Below are positions 27,780 to 38,480 of a stretch of 64,000 nt of DNA, piece after piece. The first letter of the stretch is position 1, and every line of letters begins with the position of its first letter. Under the pieces are notes generated by a model. The model saw only the letters and a list, made by a program, of their open reading frames with translations. It made no database searches and was not told where the DNA came from. The position numbers were made by a program, and so were the translations under genes. Source of the stretch: Callipepla californica brunnescens (lineage: Eukaryota; Chordata; Aves; Galliformes; Odontophoridae). The stretch spans positions 9,306,423 to 9,370,422 of the forward strand of contig JALIRH010000023.1 of NCBI GenBank assembly GCA_023055505.1, read 5' to 3'.

Positions 27780-28684
27780 GGATGTGAAATTTGTGTGAGA
27801 CACAATCATAAAGTACAAAAGAGCCCCTGACCAGGAGAGGAGAAAAGGGGCTTCATCGCATGGACTTACTGGTAGACTGATTTTTCAAAACTATCAAAGT
27901 GTAAAGGTTATAAATATGTATTGGTGTTTGTCAATACCTTTTCAGGTCAGCCACAAGCTTTCCTACATCTCACCAACAAAGCTAAAGAAATAGACAAATT
28001 GCTTTTGAAAGAAATACCTGGATTTTGAGTTCCTGAAGGATTATCATGAGACAGAGGACCCCATGTTGTAGAAGATATAATTTTGTCACTTTTTAGAGTT
28101 TTGCAGATCAAGTGGGATTTATGCACTGGAGACCACAATCTAGTGGAAAAATAGAAAGAATGAACCAAAAAAATTAATGAAGAAATTAGGAAATTATGTC
28201 AGGAAACTCAGAGGAAATGGATCAAATTCTTGCCAATGGCATTACTTCAAATTAGAGTAACACCTAGGAGAAAATAAAAAAATTATTCAATTTGAGATGT
28301 TATATGGAAGACCTTATGTTGCAAATTTTATGAGAAACAAGAATCAGATGCACTTAAAGGAGAACAAATTCTAAGGGATTATTTAATACCTCCAGGCTAA
28401 GTCATTCTATCTCTCTACATAGAAATATCCAGGTTCAGGCTCGTGTGCCTTTGGATTCACCAGAACACCACTTTAAGCCTGGAGATTTCATGTATCTGAA
28501 GATGTGGAAGGAGGAACAATTTGTGAAGCAGAAAGGACCCTATCAGGTGCTGATTACAAATAGTGCAGTAAAACACCAAAGAATTGAATCCAGGATTCAT
28601 TATACTAGGATAAAGAAGATAGGCCTTCTTCTTTGGATTGTTACACCAACTGGACCTTTGAAATTCAAAATAAAACATATCCAA
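27780..28684 (+). pseudogene. ERV integrase remnant
   Basis: Plus-strand translation gives a zinc-finger-like CEIC segment near 27788, then GYKYVLVFVNTFSG (27906 onward), a degraded integrase catalytic-core start in which the usual aspartate reads as N. A C-terminal domain remains open from 28445 to 28687, with a FKPGDFMYLKMWKEE segment and a later GPYQVL segment, typical of the gammaretrovirus-type integrase C-terminus. Stops and frameshifts interrupt the 5' two thirds. Certain as a retroviral pol remnant. Confidence 0.85.
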
Positions 28685-29088
28685 TAGTGGAATATATCTG
28701 GAAATGTTTGTAATAATGAATTTTTTAATAATGAAAAATATCTTAATAATCTGGGTTAGAAAAATTGGTTCGCAGCTCTATTGTCACAGTGAGATTGAAA
28801 ACAGAATTTGGGGGAATTATTAGCCTGAGAAGAAACCAATACATCCTCCTTTTGTATTTGCCTGAGAAATTCAGCAGGAGAAATGTGTAATTTATGCTTA
28901 ATAAGAAGTTTTACCCCTTAGGAATTATTGAAAAATTACACAAAGCAAATTAAAGCATTTGGAATAAATGTAAGCTACAGCAGCTTAAGTGACATGGGTA
29001 AAATAACCAAAACAAAGGAAAAGGATGTGGCTTGAGATTTAAAGATGTTAAACCTCAGAAAGTGGGAAAACAATACCAGATAGATATT

Positions 29089-29614
29089 TCAAAACTTTCT
29101 AAAGGGGGGAGGTAAATGGAAACAATAATCTTCCCTTGGAAAGAAAAGAGTATTGTCTATGTTTAATAACCATGAACGTAAACTCCTTTAATCACGTACT
29201 GATTATACTAAAGGAGAATGTCCTGGCTATTGATGTTATCTGATTAATAAGGACAATTAGTCAAGGAAAACTGGAAAGATGAGAACTGTCCCATCTTGTT
29301 CTTATGTGATCATATATGGATAAAAAGTGAAACGGAAGCATTCCCCAGATGACCACCAAGGGTCATGTAAGACCCTCAAGTAATCTTGCACAAGAATAGA
29401 TGGCCAAGAAAGTAGCCAAAAGGAGATGAAATATCATGCTCGCTCAATCTTACAAACTTATAGGTGTTTCTTCTGTATTAAATAGGAGTATGCAATGGAG
29501 TCAGTGTATAAATACCATGAAGAAAAACTTGCAATATCTCTCCCGAGTGTGTGGGAATTGGCTCATTGCACACCAGGTAATGAATCCACTTTTCAGACAA
29601 CAGTAGCCTGTAAA
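29089..29614 (+). repeat. 3' LTR of the ERV1-type element
   Basis: Partner of the LTR at 24170. It begins around TTCAAAACTTTC, right after a purine-rich AGAAAGTGGGAAAACAA stretch that may be the decayed polypurine tract. TATA-like ATAAATA near 29506. It lacks a stretch of several dozen bases present in the 5' LTR near 24600-24670. Confidence 0.85.
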
Positions 29615-32600
29615 TGTTCCTTTAGAGGAAAACAAAGTCAAGTCAGGAATACAAAAGACTTTCCCAGATCACAGCAGGAGAAAGTTTAGGGTTTAATGAG
29701 AGGGAGCTGATATCAGATATTTCTAACTTCATCCATTTATTTGTTCACAATTTTTTTTGGTTGTAGATCTACTGCAGTAAGTTCCATTCTTCTATTTCAT
29801 CCTAAGGTTATCTGGTTGTGCTGCAGTTTGAAGGATGGTATTTAAAAGTAAGCAAAACAGGTTTAACATGTTTTAACTCAAAACTGTGCACTGGAGCTCT
29901 CAGGATGTTAACCCAACCCTCTGAATGCAAAGTGATCTTGCATGGCACCAACTTGGGTTACAGGAACTTGAAAACTTTCTTCTCCTCTGTCTATATGCAG
30001 AGATACTTAAATTCTGCTTTCAGCCACATTTAGCAGCTGCTAATCTCAAAACCCCTTCTAGATCACACTGTGATCTGAAATTTGCTGGAACAGAGCTGGT
30101 GAGCCAGCCATCAGGATTTCCTATACTGTAGAAAAAGGGAATTAATAATGTCTTCCTTAATCTAAAAGCTCTTCTAACGTCAAGTAGATTAGTTGATTTA
30201 GATGACTGTTCTGCAAGCGACTATTTCTCTCCCCTGGCTAAGAAGAGGTGTGCTAGCAATTGTCAGTTATGGACATTAGGTGTACTTTGGAAAACTGATC
30301 AACACTTTTTCCTAAGAAGTTTTATTAGGAATAATGATAATAATCTGATTAAAATAACATCACTTACTGTCTTTTTCTGTCAGTGACCTTCCATTGTTTT
30401 AGAAGTTTTTGTATTTTTGGTAGGAAGGTATTCCCATAGGTGTATGCACACATAGATAAACACAGGCTCAAATATATATTAAATATTATTTAGGGCAACA
30501 CCCACCAGTTTACAGTTTTCAATTATATTATTATTATTATATTTGTTTATTATTATTTTTACAGCTATTAGCACATTCTGAGAATGGAGGAAGACAGAAT
30601 GTTTCCTCTTGGATAAAAACCATCTTGATTTAGTGATTCCAACACAGCATATTGCTAGTCATTTGTTATATTTTTTAACATGGAGAGGAGTGTAAATTTG
30701 TTTTAGGATTAATTCAGGTTTATTTTCTCCCCTGGAGAAAATTTTGCCGAGAAACATGAGTTTGTAGGGTAGTAACCTTCTCCAAATACTAGTAATTAAT
30801 TGACTGTCTTTCACTTGCTGTATCTCAATTGAGAATGCCAGATAATTAAAGAACACAGTCAATGATAATGCAAGTCAGGATAAAATTATCAGAGCTTCCC
30901 AACTTCCTAAGTCAAAGCCCCAGTCAATGTGAAGAGAAGCAGAGGTCAGAACTTTCCTTTAATAGCATGGGGTATTCCAGGGATCATCACTGTTTGGCTC
31001 ATGCTTTTCTATCAATTCTGCTTTACCATATTTGATATTTGTTTGTTTGATACTCACAGAAGCATTTGGTGCCACCTTTAATGGGTGACTTTTTTTCAAC
31101 TGACATCTTATCCAAATTATAACTCCACTATGACACATCCTTTGTCCTGCAAGTCAAGCAACCAAAACAGAGTGATTCATTTTTACTTCCAAAACTTATG
31201 TCTTGTTGTAGGCCATTAAAAGTTTTTTCCACAGCTGGAACATGTTCACTTTTTTGAGATGACTCATAAAATTAAAAGGGCTGAATGTATGAATAATTCA
31301 AAACTTTTCAGCCAAATAACTTTTACAATACTGAGCCAAAATGCATTAAAGTAAAGTAGCATTGATCAAATTTGTCTCAAAAACAAGGAGGGAATGTATG
31401 GAAGAGCAGAAATAACAATGTTGTTATAAATACTATGGAAGAAAAAAGATTAAGAGTTATTGATTTGCAATAATTAGTATGCGAATAACTGAAAGAAAAA
31501 AAAAAAAAAGGAAGTCATTTCCTTACGTAGGATTAATTTAAAAAGGAATAAGATCTTTGATCTTTTTAAGACTCTCCACCACTATAAAGTTTATCATACA
31601 GAAAGTGTTCTTAAATCACTAAAATTGTTAAGAAGAAAAATGTAGACAGATCAGTAAGAAAAAAAGCATGAAAGATTTTCCATCATAAAGGTTCCTGACT
31701 ACGCACAGATGAGGATGTATTTACCATGCACACTGTAGGCAAATCCAGACTGCTTTGCAGGAACTGCTTCTGTTACTTAATTCAACTCATTTGGCTTTAA
31801 ATCCTCCATCCCTACATCAGTAAACACATCCAAAGAAGTACCCTTATCTGGCCTTTAATTTTCTAGTGACATATTTAACTCGCACAAGCTCTTGCTCCCA
31901 GAGCTTTCCATAATTGGACAAGCAGTGGCAGTGGGCTCATCAGGACTACAACATATGGTGAGATCCTGACAGTAAGCCACAAAACTTTCATCACTGTCCC
32001 TCCCAGAAAGCTAAACTGAGAGACTGGATTACAATTGCTACGTCATGTGCAGTACTGAATGAATTTTTATTTAAAGAAAAAATGATATACGTGCCAACAA
32101 ATTTCTTAATTGTTACTAAGTTTTTCTCATTTATCAGGAAAAAAGTCTTCTACCATACTGTTCATTCATAAAAATAACATTACAAGCTAGCATGTGATTT
32201 GGACATCTAGATCAAAAACGGTTTTCAGAACTCACCTACCATTAGAACTACTATGCTAAAAAAAGAATTTCTGTTGTTTTCCTGAATCTCAGGATATCCT
32301 CAGAAAGAATTTGTTTTCAAAAGTTGTTTCTAGAAAAGAATGAACAGGGAATTACAGTACTATTGAGAACTTTTTCTCAAAGTCTTTTGTTCACATTCCG
32401 TACTAATCAAAATTTAATTTCCACCAAACTACTTTATTTCAGTTGACTTTAGAAGCTGATGTCACAATTTGTCACAATTTTTGAAATCATCTATAGATGA
32501 TTTTGCTATTATACAAACACAGGTTTTATCTTGAGTAGTAAGTCATCCGAAAATTATATTTGGTAGGGCTTTTGTTTGTTTGTTTCATTTATTTATTTAT

Positions 32601-32748
32601 TTATTTATTGCCCATTTTACAGCACAGAAGGAGAATTCAGCTTCCAGAATCATCAGTTTTTTATCTGTTTTTCTTGCATTGCTTCTGAGAAAATGAAAAC
32701 TGCACAAAAGTAGTATAAGAACATTTATTTTCTAACAAAGTAGTTCAA
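29615..32748. other. AT-rich intergenic DNA, no gene seen
   Basis: No gene or nameable transposon. Contains TTA/ATT triplet runs near 30525-30560, an A run near 31495-31510, and ATTT units at 32586-32609. Confidence 0.55.
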
Positions 32749-32756
32749 TGAAATTT

Positions 32757-33272
32757 TTTTCCTTCCTTTTTCCTTTCCTTTCCTTTCCTTTCCTTTCCTT
32801 TCCTTTCCTTTCCTTTCCTTTCCTTTCCTTTCCTTTCCTTTCCTTTCCTTTCCTTTCCTTTCCTTTCCTTTCCTTTCCTTTCCTTTCCTTTCCTTTCCTT
32901 TCCTTTCCTTTCCTTTCCTTTCCTTTCCTTTCCTTTCCTTTCCTTTCCTTTCCCCTTTCCCTTTCCCTTTCCCTTTCCCTTTCCCTTTCCCTTTCCCTTT
33001 CCTTTCCCTTTCCCTTTCCCTTTCCCTTTCCCTTTCCCTTTCCCTTTCCCTTTCCCTTTCCCTTTCCCTTTCCCTTTCCCTTTCCCTTTCAAATCTTTCC
33101 CTTTCCCTTTCAATTCTTTCCCTTTCCCTTTCCCTTTCCCTTCCCCTTCCCTCCCCCTCCTCTCCCATACCCTCCCCTCCCATCCCCTCCCCTCCCCTCC
33201 CCTTCCCTTCCCGTTTTTTCCTTTCCCTTTCCCTTTCCCTTCCCTTCTTTCCATTTCCTTTCCTTTATTTTT
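32757..33272. repeat. Long pyrimidine tract: (TTTCC)n switching to (TTTCCC)n
   Basis: About 185 bp of near-perfect TTTCC pentamers (to about 32952) change abruptly to TTTCCC hexamers (to about 33092). Interrupted hexamers and a C-rich CCCCTCC stretch follow (to about 33260). The plus strand is almost pure pyrimidine for roughly 500 bp. Open frames on both strands across this block are artefacts of the repeat. Such mirror-symmetric tracts can form triplex (H-DNA), which is known of the sequence type and inferred here. Confidence 0.97.
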
Positions 33273-33985
33273 ATTTTTTATTTTTAAATTCCTTCTTAGT
33301 AGGGGATAAGGAAATTCCTAAATGATCTGACTTTCCCGTGAACCACAGGTAAGCAACTGCCCTCCAGCTGAGTCAAAAACAAACTCTGCGGGCTACCTTT
33401 ACGGTACATTACTCCATAGGAAATCTCACAACGAGAAAAAAGCTTTCAAGAAAACAAACAAAACGATGTAATACACAGTCATGCGAACACTCACGCAAAA
33501 GTAAGAAATGTAAGAAAAAAATAGGAAGAAAAAAAGGAAAAAGGAGTCTATGAAAACACTTGATCTTTTTCAAATAAAAGATTACTGGGCAAAATCTCTT
33601 ATACCTGAATGTCTCATAATTCAGACACATGTGTGATTCTTCTTCCCTCCTCTGATCTACTGCATGACCAGGCTTTTCACTAAGTAGCATAATTAGAGGT
33701 AACTCTTGTTTTCCCATCTTCCTCTCTCCCCAGCATTCACACTGTACCTTTCTCAAGTTCAGAATTCTCGTATCACATTCATCTTGTGGACTTAAGACAC
33801 CCAGATTTTTGTACACTTTCAACACCTTTGCTTTCGAAGTAGTAGGCTGCCAGAAACAGCCATGCAGAGGCACTTGTGCTGGGGAGGAGTCCACTCCTGG
33901 GAAAGGTGCTCCCCTGCCTAATTTGAACGCCTATCACTGAAATTAGCATTTCCAAACACAGGAAATCCTGGAATATATCTTCCTG
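33273..33985. other. Intergenic DNA, no gene seen
   Basis: A 161-codon minus-strand open frame (33409-33894) has no recognisable domain. Its hydrophobic end comes from a T-rich reading of A-rich plus-strand sequence. I do not call it a gene. Confidence 0.5.
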
Positions 33986-33989
33986 TGAG

Positions 33990-34510
33990 CAGGTCTGCCT
34001 GTGAGAGTCCCATGAGCCCTTCAGTTCTCTCCCCTAATCCACTGGGAGAGGGCAGTGCTTGGATTAGCTTGGATTTAGCTATATGCTGTGTTAAACCAAA
34101 ACAGTTCTTTCTGGCTCCCAACACAGTGCATAAAGAGTTAACAGCAAATCTGACCGCGGCATGTTAAAAACAAATAGCTGTTAAGTGTTGTAGCAGTTCG
34201 ATAATTAGCTAGTCACTGTGTTACTCTTTTTTTTTATTATTATTTTTGGAGTTCTGTCAGAGTCTTGGAACAATATTTAGCACCTTACTTGCTGTATATG
34301 TTCCTCGTTGTGCTATTTGCCATCTGTGGGGGTTTGATTAAGGTTATCATTTTTCTTTACAGTGTAATTCTGGTTTATGATAAGATAAAATGACTGACTA
34401 CGAGATTAATTTGGCATTTGTACTCAGCATTGCAGTCATCTATGTACTTCAGAAACTCTATCTTGGAAACTAGTAATAATTACAGTCTTTACTCTGTCTC
34501 CTCAGGGAGC
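33990..34510 (+). mobile_element. ERVL-type fragment: LTR 3' end, primer-site-like sequence and leader
   Basis: The block aligns with 35330-35700. Shared order: CCACTGGG, then GTTAAACCA.AACA (LTR end), then a TTTCTGGCTCCCAAC word resembling a primer-binding site, then TAAAGAGTT and an AT-rich leader. After that come matching words around CTTACAG, TTGCTATTTGCC and GACTA. This is the junction where an LTR ends and the internal part begins. The family name ERVL is inferred from the LTR. Confidence 0.6.
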
Positions 34511-35029
34511 CAGACTGTGGAAGAGACAAATGGGAATACTTTCCCGTTTCCTCCCTTTCTCCCTCACTTTTTTTTTCACCCAGTTTAGTTACCTGGGAAA
34601 AGCAGGTCTTACAAATTTTTATAACCTTAGGATGTTAAACCAGCATGTTCCAATTGCTATGTCTATTGAATGTGTTCAAGTTTTGTTTTTAATGAAACTG
34701 GGCAAGTGTGGCAAGGAAGGAACCAGGCAAGCACTCTGGTGACGGAACCAGAACTGGCTTCAGCATATAACAGTCCAGAATTACACCTCATCTCTCCTGA
34801 TATGAAGGACTGTTATGGTGGATGGTCGCTTGGAATAAATTATGCCTAGGACTAAATTAATGCAGTGGTCATTTTACAGGAATGGCTTATAAGCTAAGGG
34901 AATTGCATCTGTGAAATAATATCAAAGCACATGAAGACTGGTGTGATTAATGAGTATGTACTGAAAGAGAGAGACATGAGTATGGCATAAATGATAGGAA
35001 ATAAAGGGAGGATATTGCCTGGCTTTGAA

Positions 35030-35700
35030 TGGGACAGGTTGTAGCTGGAATGGCACTACCTTTTGGACTTACTAGGAAAGCAATTTTGGTAACACACCAG
35101 TTTTAACTGTTGCAGAGCAGCACTTTACAGAGCCAAGAAAGTTTCAGCTTCTCAAACTGCCCAGTCAGAGAGGAGCGGCAGGTGTTGGAAGGGGACAGGA
35201 CCAGAACAGCTCATCTAAAGTGGCCAAAGGGGTATTCCATGCCATGTGGGCATTGGTCAGTGAGTAGCTAGTGACTGCACTGTGCAACACTTGTTCTCTT
35301 TTTTTTTTTTCCCCAATTCTACCTCCCATCCCACTGGGTGGGCTCACAGGGCTGTGTATTTCTCAGCTGCCTGCTTTGTTAAACCACAACAATCCTTTCC
35401 GGGCTGAATATGGGGCCTAAAGAGTTGATGTAACAGTAGTTATGACCAGAGCACGATAAATATGTTAGAAGTACTGCATTCATTTAATACGTGCCAGTCA
35501 TTATGTTGATTTATTTGATCCTAAAGATTATTTACTTTCTTACAGGGTTGCTTTATGTAATCCCTCATTTGCTATTTATCATTCCCTAAGACTGGCTTAA
35601 GGTCAATTTTGGTTTTTGGAGTTTTTAAGTTAAATGTAAAACTCTTACTTAAATTACAACCGTTGGGAGACTAATTTGTTATTGGTACAATGCACTGCTG
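35030..35700 (+). mobile_element. ERVL-type LTR plus leader fragment
   Basis: The LTR part (35030-35391) has GGACAGGACCAGAACAGCTC, then AAGTGGCCAAAGGGGTATTC and CATGCCATGTGG, the central signature also seen at 52870-52920. It ends GTTAAACCACAACA. A degraded primer-site-like CCGGGCTGAATATGGGGCC and a leader matching 34110-34510 follow. The arrangement with the 33990 piece, 1.3 kb apart in the same direction, suggests either nested insertions or a local duplication. Confidence 0.65.
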
Positions 35701-35809
35701 TTTTCCTTGTAATTCAGGAGCCAATCTCCAGAAAAAATCTTCCCTTTCTCTTTCCCTTCCGTCTCTATCAGACTCAGCAGCTGATCCCACACATGCTTCA
35801 GGAGAAGGG

Positions 35810-35944
35810 AGTAACGGTGGCACTTCCACACCGGTTGACGAGGGCACTGGTTCTCCTATGGCACAGTGCACATACGGGGTGTGCGTGAAGAGCTAAACAA
35901 ATCAAAGGGTGGAGACGAGAAACAACGTGTGCTTCTACATTTCT
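35810..35944 (-). other. Conserved 3' flank of the downstream Topors-like copy
   Basis: This stretch matches 39425-39557, the same place behind the other copy. Shared words include GGAGAAGGGAGTAACG, GGCACTTCCACACCGGTTGA and GAGGGCACTGGTTCTCCTAT. It shows that the duplicated block extends past the polyadenylation signal by about 130 bp. Confidence 0.8.
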
Positions 35945-35950
35945 TTTATT
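35945..35950 (-). promoter_or_regulatory. Polyadenylation signal AATAAA, downstream Topors-like copy
   Basis: AATAAA on the minus strand about 40 bases after the stop of the C-terminal reading frame. It lies at the same relative position as the signal of the intact copy (39559-39564). Confidence 0.75.
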
Positions 35951-35985
35951 GGAAAATGCTAACTCATATCTAACAGGCGTGTTAA

Positions 35986-36973
35986 TTAAGGCTCGGGGAT
36001 TCGGGGAGGCCGCCTCTTGCGGGGCGGAGGAGCGCGCTGGGCGCTGGCGGCCCTCCTCTTCGTGGGGCGCCGGGGCCCACCGGCCGAGCGCTTCCCGCCC
36101 CGGCCGCGAGCGGAGGGGCCGCGGCTGCGTCCCTGCTCGGAGGGACCGGCCGCCTCGGGACCCGGCTCGTCGCCGGGCCGCTCCCGCTGCGCGGGGCTGG
36201 GTGCGGCGGGGAGCTCGGCGGCACCCCCGCCCAGAGCCCCGCCGGACGTGCCGGGGAGCTCCTCCGCTTCGGGACCCGCGGAGCCGTCGTAGGGAGCGGC
36301 GCTGGGGGCGGCGGTGCCCTGCGGGGACGCGGCGGGACCGGACGGGGCCGCGGGGCCGTCCTCGTGCTGCTGTTCCACGCCGGGCTCTTCGCGGCCGTCC
36401 TCCTGCTGCTGGGTGTTGTTGGGCTCTTGGAGGCCCAGCATCCTCCGGGCCTCCGGGCCACACAGGCTCACGATGACACTGATGAGCCAATCCATCAGCG
36501 GTGCGGTGACGGCTCCCAGGATGTTACGGGTGCGCTGCACCAGGGCGGCCCTGTCCAGGCCCACCTGGCAGAGCAGTCCCTGAATTGTGTCTACCAGCAC
36601 CCTGATGAGCCACGAGGCAATCCCCTGGATCTGGGAAAGCACTACATCCAGCCAGGGCAGCACCGGCCCACAGGAGGTCACCTCTCTCCCTGAAGAGTGC
36701 TGCTCCCTGCTCCGGTAGGAGGCCGCCCACTCTCCCTGCTTCTGCAACGGGCACTGCCGTTGAGGGTGGTGAGATGATGTACTCAACGTATTTGTTGCCT
36801 TGAGGAACTTGGATAGACCCCATGGTAGTCCTGCACACAGCGCAGGTATCTTTCAGCGCTGCCCACGTACGGATGCAGTCGCCACAGAACATGTGGTTGC
36901 ACGGAATCACACGTGCAACGTCCTGTCGCAAAGCCAGGCAGATGGGACATGTCAGTGGCTCTTCTGCAGCCAT
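35986..36973 (-). pseudogene. Topors-like RING-finger gene, downstream copy, frameshifted
   Basis: Minus-strand copy of the gene at 39606-40568. The start is ACCATGG at 36973, with an in-frame TAG three codons upstream. The first frame (36973 to 36524, 149 aa) carries a complete C3HC4 RING near its N-terminus (C-P-I-C, then PCNHMFC, C-I, and C-A-V-C), followed by EYIISPP. A one-base insertion relative to the other copy near 36665-36672, in the codons after FRERGDLL, moves the middle helical domain and the arginine-rich C-terminus into another frame (open to 35986). As it stands it would make a RING with a foreign tail. It may be a pseudogene, a truncated RING-only protein, or a sequence error. 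It has a proline/glycine-rich insert of about 20 residues before the basic tail that the other copy lacks, and a shorter linker after the RING. Confidence 0.75.
36004..36216 (-). repeat. 213-bp block nearly identical to 39618-39830
   Basis: By hand alignment there are only 4 differences in 213 bases, with the first roughly 150 bases identical. It encodes the basic C-terminal tail (GGKRSAGGPRRPTKRR and RKRRPP segments). The rest of the CDS is far more diverged between the two copies. Confidence 0.85.
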
Positions 36974-37053
36974 GGTCTTCTAGCTGCAGCGGGCTGGGAG
37001 AAGTGCAGATGACAAGCTGTTCTTCACCAGAACTGCATTAGTAGTGTCACACT
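36974..37053 (-). other. 5'-UTR part of exon 2, downstream Topors-like copy
   Basis: This sequence runs between the splice acceptor at 37054 and the ATG at 36973. It contains the in-frame TAG just before the start, so translation cannot continue from exon 1 into the RING frame. Confidence 0.65.
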
Positions 37054-37207
37054 CTGCAAGAGAGGAAAGGAGGTCATAGTCACTTGTTGTCCCAGGGTCT
37101 GAACATCCTCAGCACTGCCTCAGCGGGAAGACTTCCCAAGCTTCTGACTGGTTCATCTCATGCACCACAGCTGCCCTGAGCAACCCAGGTGTCCCTACAC
37201 CACTCAC
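37054..37207 (-). other. 5'-UTR intron of the downstream Topors-like copy (154 bp)
   Basis: On the minus strand it begins GTGAGTGG after TTAG (strong donor). It ends in a pyrimidine tract, CTCCTTTCCTCTCTTGCAG (strong acceptor). It aligns along its length with 40649-40803, with about 6% difference by hand count over intron plus adjacent UTR. Confidence 0.8.
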
Positions 37208-37310
37208 CTAACAACTAGATGACATCTTGCTCTTTGGAGGGAGTCCCATTTGGACCGGAGGGTGTCTCTCCTGAATTGGAGGGCTTCTCGCTCAGATTGG
37301 AGGGAGTCTT
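37208..37310 (-). other. Exon 1 of the downstream copy, derived from the 21-bp minisatellite
   Basis: Upstream of the donor the sequence no longer matches the intact gene's exon 1. Instead it matches 38479-38580, the edge of the 21-bp array, starting at CTAACAACTAG on the plus strand. Minus-strand reading gives heptad peptides such as DSLQSER and DTLRSKW. Joined to exon 2, this frame meets a stop at once, so it would be untranslated or a short upstream frame. The match ends near 37310 at a T run. Confidence 0.6.
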
Positions 37311-38140
37311 TTTTTTCCACTTTTTTTTTGCACAAAATTAGGTATAATGATCTGATTGTTTCCACCATGAACTGTCTGGTAGAGTGTACTTCTGAGCTTA
37401 GATGTGATGGATGTAGTTCTGAACCTGTTTTCATGGATTAGAAGGAATATTGGGACTTCCAGTCCAGTCATTTTCTGAGTTTGTCACGCTTTCATTCAGA
37501 GGCCATATGCCTCTGTTTTGCACACATTCATTGTATTCAGCATTTGGTAGCAGAAGTGAACTACAGTGATACTTGAGTAGACTTGCTATATGAGTACATA
37601 TTTTTCTTAGACAAGTCAGTTTTAACATTCGATCTTCATGCACTGTCTGAAAAGAAGTTCAGTTAATGTATTTCTGCCGCTTGAAAGAAGTTAGACAGGT
37701 AATGACATTTAGTTTAAAAAGAAAACAATTTTATTGTTGTGAGTAGTGAAGTTTCTTAAATGATGGGGTAGGAAAAATGCAATAATAGACCGACAGAAAG
37801 GCTGCATAGCCTCCTCCACTGGAACCTTCAAAAAACAAGTTGATATTTGACATGGGAAGCTGTTGATCTTGCCTTCAGATTTACGGATGACCTAGGCACT
37901 CTCTTGAATTTACTCCAAACTTTGCTTCCCTGCCATCCTAAGATCTCTACAAGGCTTCTCCTTTCTGTTGCGTGCAAGGCCATCAACCAAGTCCAAACCC
38001 ACTCGCTGCCGAGGACCAGTGCGAGGCTGCCTCTGCTTTGCGTGCCATCCTGGGACAGACAAAACGCACTGCCTGTGCCACTCCAGAAGCAGAAGAGCAT
38101 TCTCCTTTGTGTCTTATGTAGCTGTTACAGTGCAGCTGAG
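37311..38140. other. Intergenic spacer between the Topors-like copies
   Basis: No gene or nameable repeat recognised. GC content rises in 37900-38100, where open frames exist on both strands but none has a domain. Confidence 0.45.
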
Positions 38141-38239
38141 CAGTGAGACTGTTGTTTTGAAAATACTGTCCTCTTATCATTGTAAAAAGTACAGAAGGTA
38201 CCTGAAGATGAGGGGACCGGTAACAGACATCGTATAGAA

Positions 38240-38480
38240 ATGTAGTGTAGCAACAGCGTCGGAAGACTGTGAGCCTGAGACGCTCAACCAATGATTGCCA
38301 GGAGAGGCTCTACCTGTGTCGGACCCAGGGTATCGAACAGAATGAATTTCACCAACTAGTTGTGCAATTTCTCCCTAGTTAGTTGGGGGTGTGCGCCCAC
38401 TATTGCAACAATAAATAAAATTGCTATTATTACTGGGATGTTTGCCTAAGCCCAGATTTTGACTCAGAGTGTTTCTAACA
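38240..38480 (+). mobile_element. Probable solo LTR (ERVK/alpharetrovirus-like size)
   Basis: About 240 bp starting TGTAGTGTAGCAACAGCG, with CAACCAATG (CCAAT-like) at 38285, AATAAATAAA at 38410 and an end of GTGTTTCTAACA. It fits a short avian LTR: TG start, CCAAT, polyadenylation signal, CA end. I could not find a clean target-site duplication, and the left end could instead lie at about 38150. It sits directly against the 21-bp array. Confidence 0.4.

Larger units (their letters stand above)
24170..29614 (+). mobile_element. Old gammaretrovirus-like endogenous retrovirus (ERV1 type), plus strand, defective
   Basis: A provirus-like unit bounded by two related LTRs (24170-24741 and 29089-29614). 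Between them are, in order and in one orientation, protease-end, reverse-transcriptase and integrase traces. Many stops and frameshifts break every gene, so it cannot make proteins. The space from the integrase end (about 28685) to the 3' LTR (29089) is only about 400 bp, with no env-like frame, so env is lost. The two LTRs differ by many substitutions and indels, consistent with an old insertion. The class call comes from the pol motifs described below. Confidence 0.85.

Noticed and set aside
32757..33272. Interstitial telomere-like repeat
   Set aside because: The unit is TTTCCC/GGGAAA, not TTAGGG/CCCTAA.
32725..33287. Open frames of 152-179 codons on both strands
   Set aside because: They come only from the TTTCC/TTTCCC repeat and have two- to four-residue composition.
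33409..33894. 161-codon minus-strand frame
   Set aside because: No domain; the hydrophobic part comes from A-rich plus-strand sequence, and there is no promoter or splice context.
35949..36476. Plus-strand 175-codon frame and other opposite-strand frames over the Topors-like CDS
   Set aside because: They are shadows of the GC-rich C-terminal coding sequence on the minus strand, with no conservation of their own.
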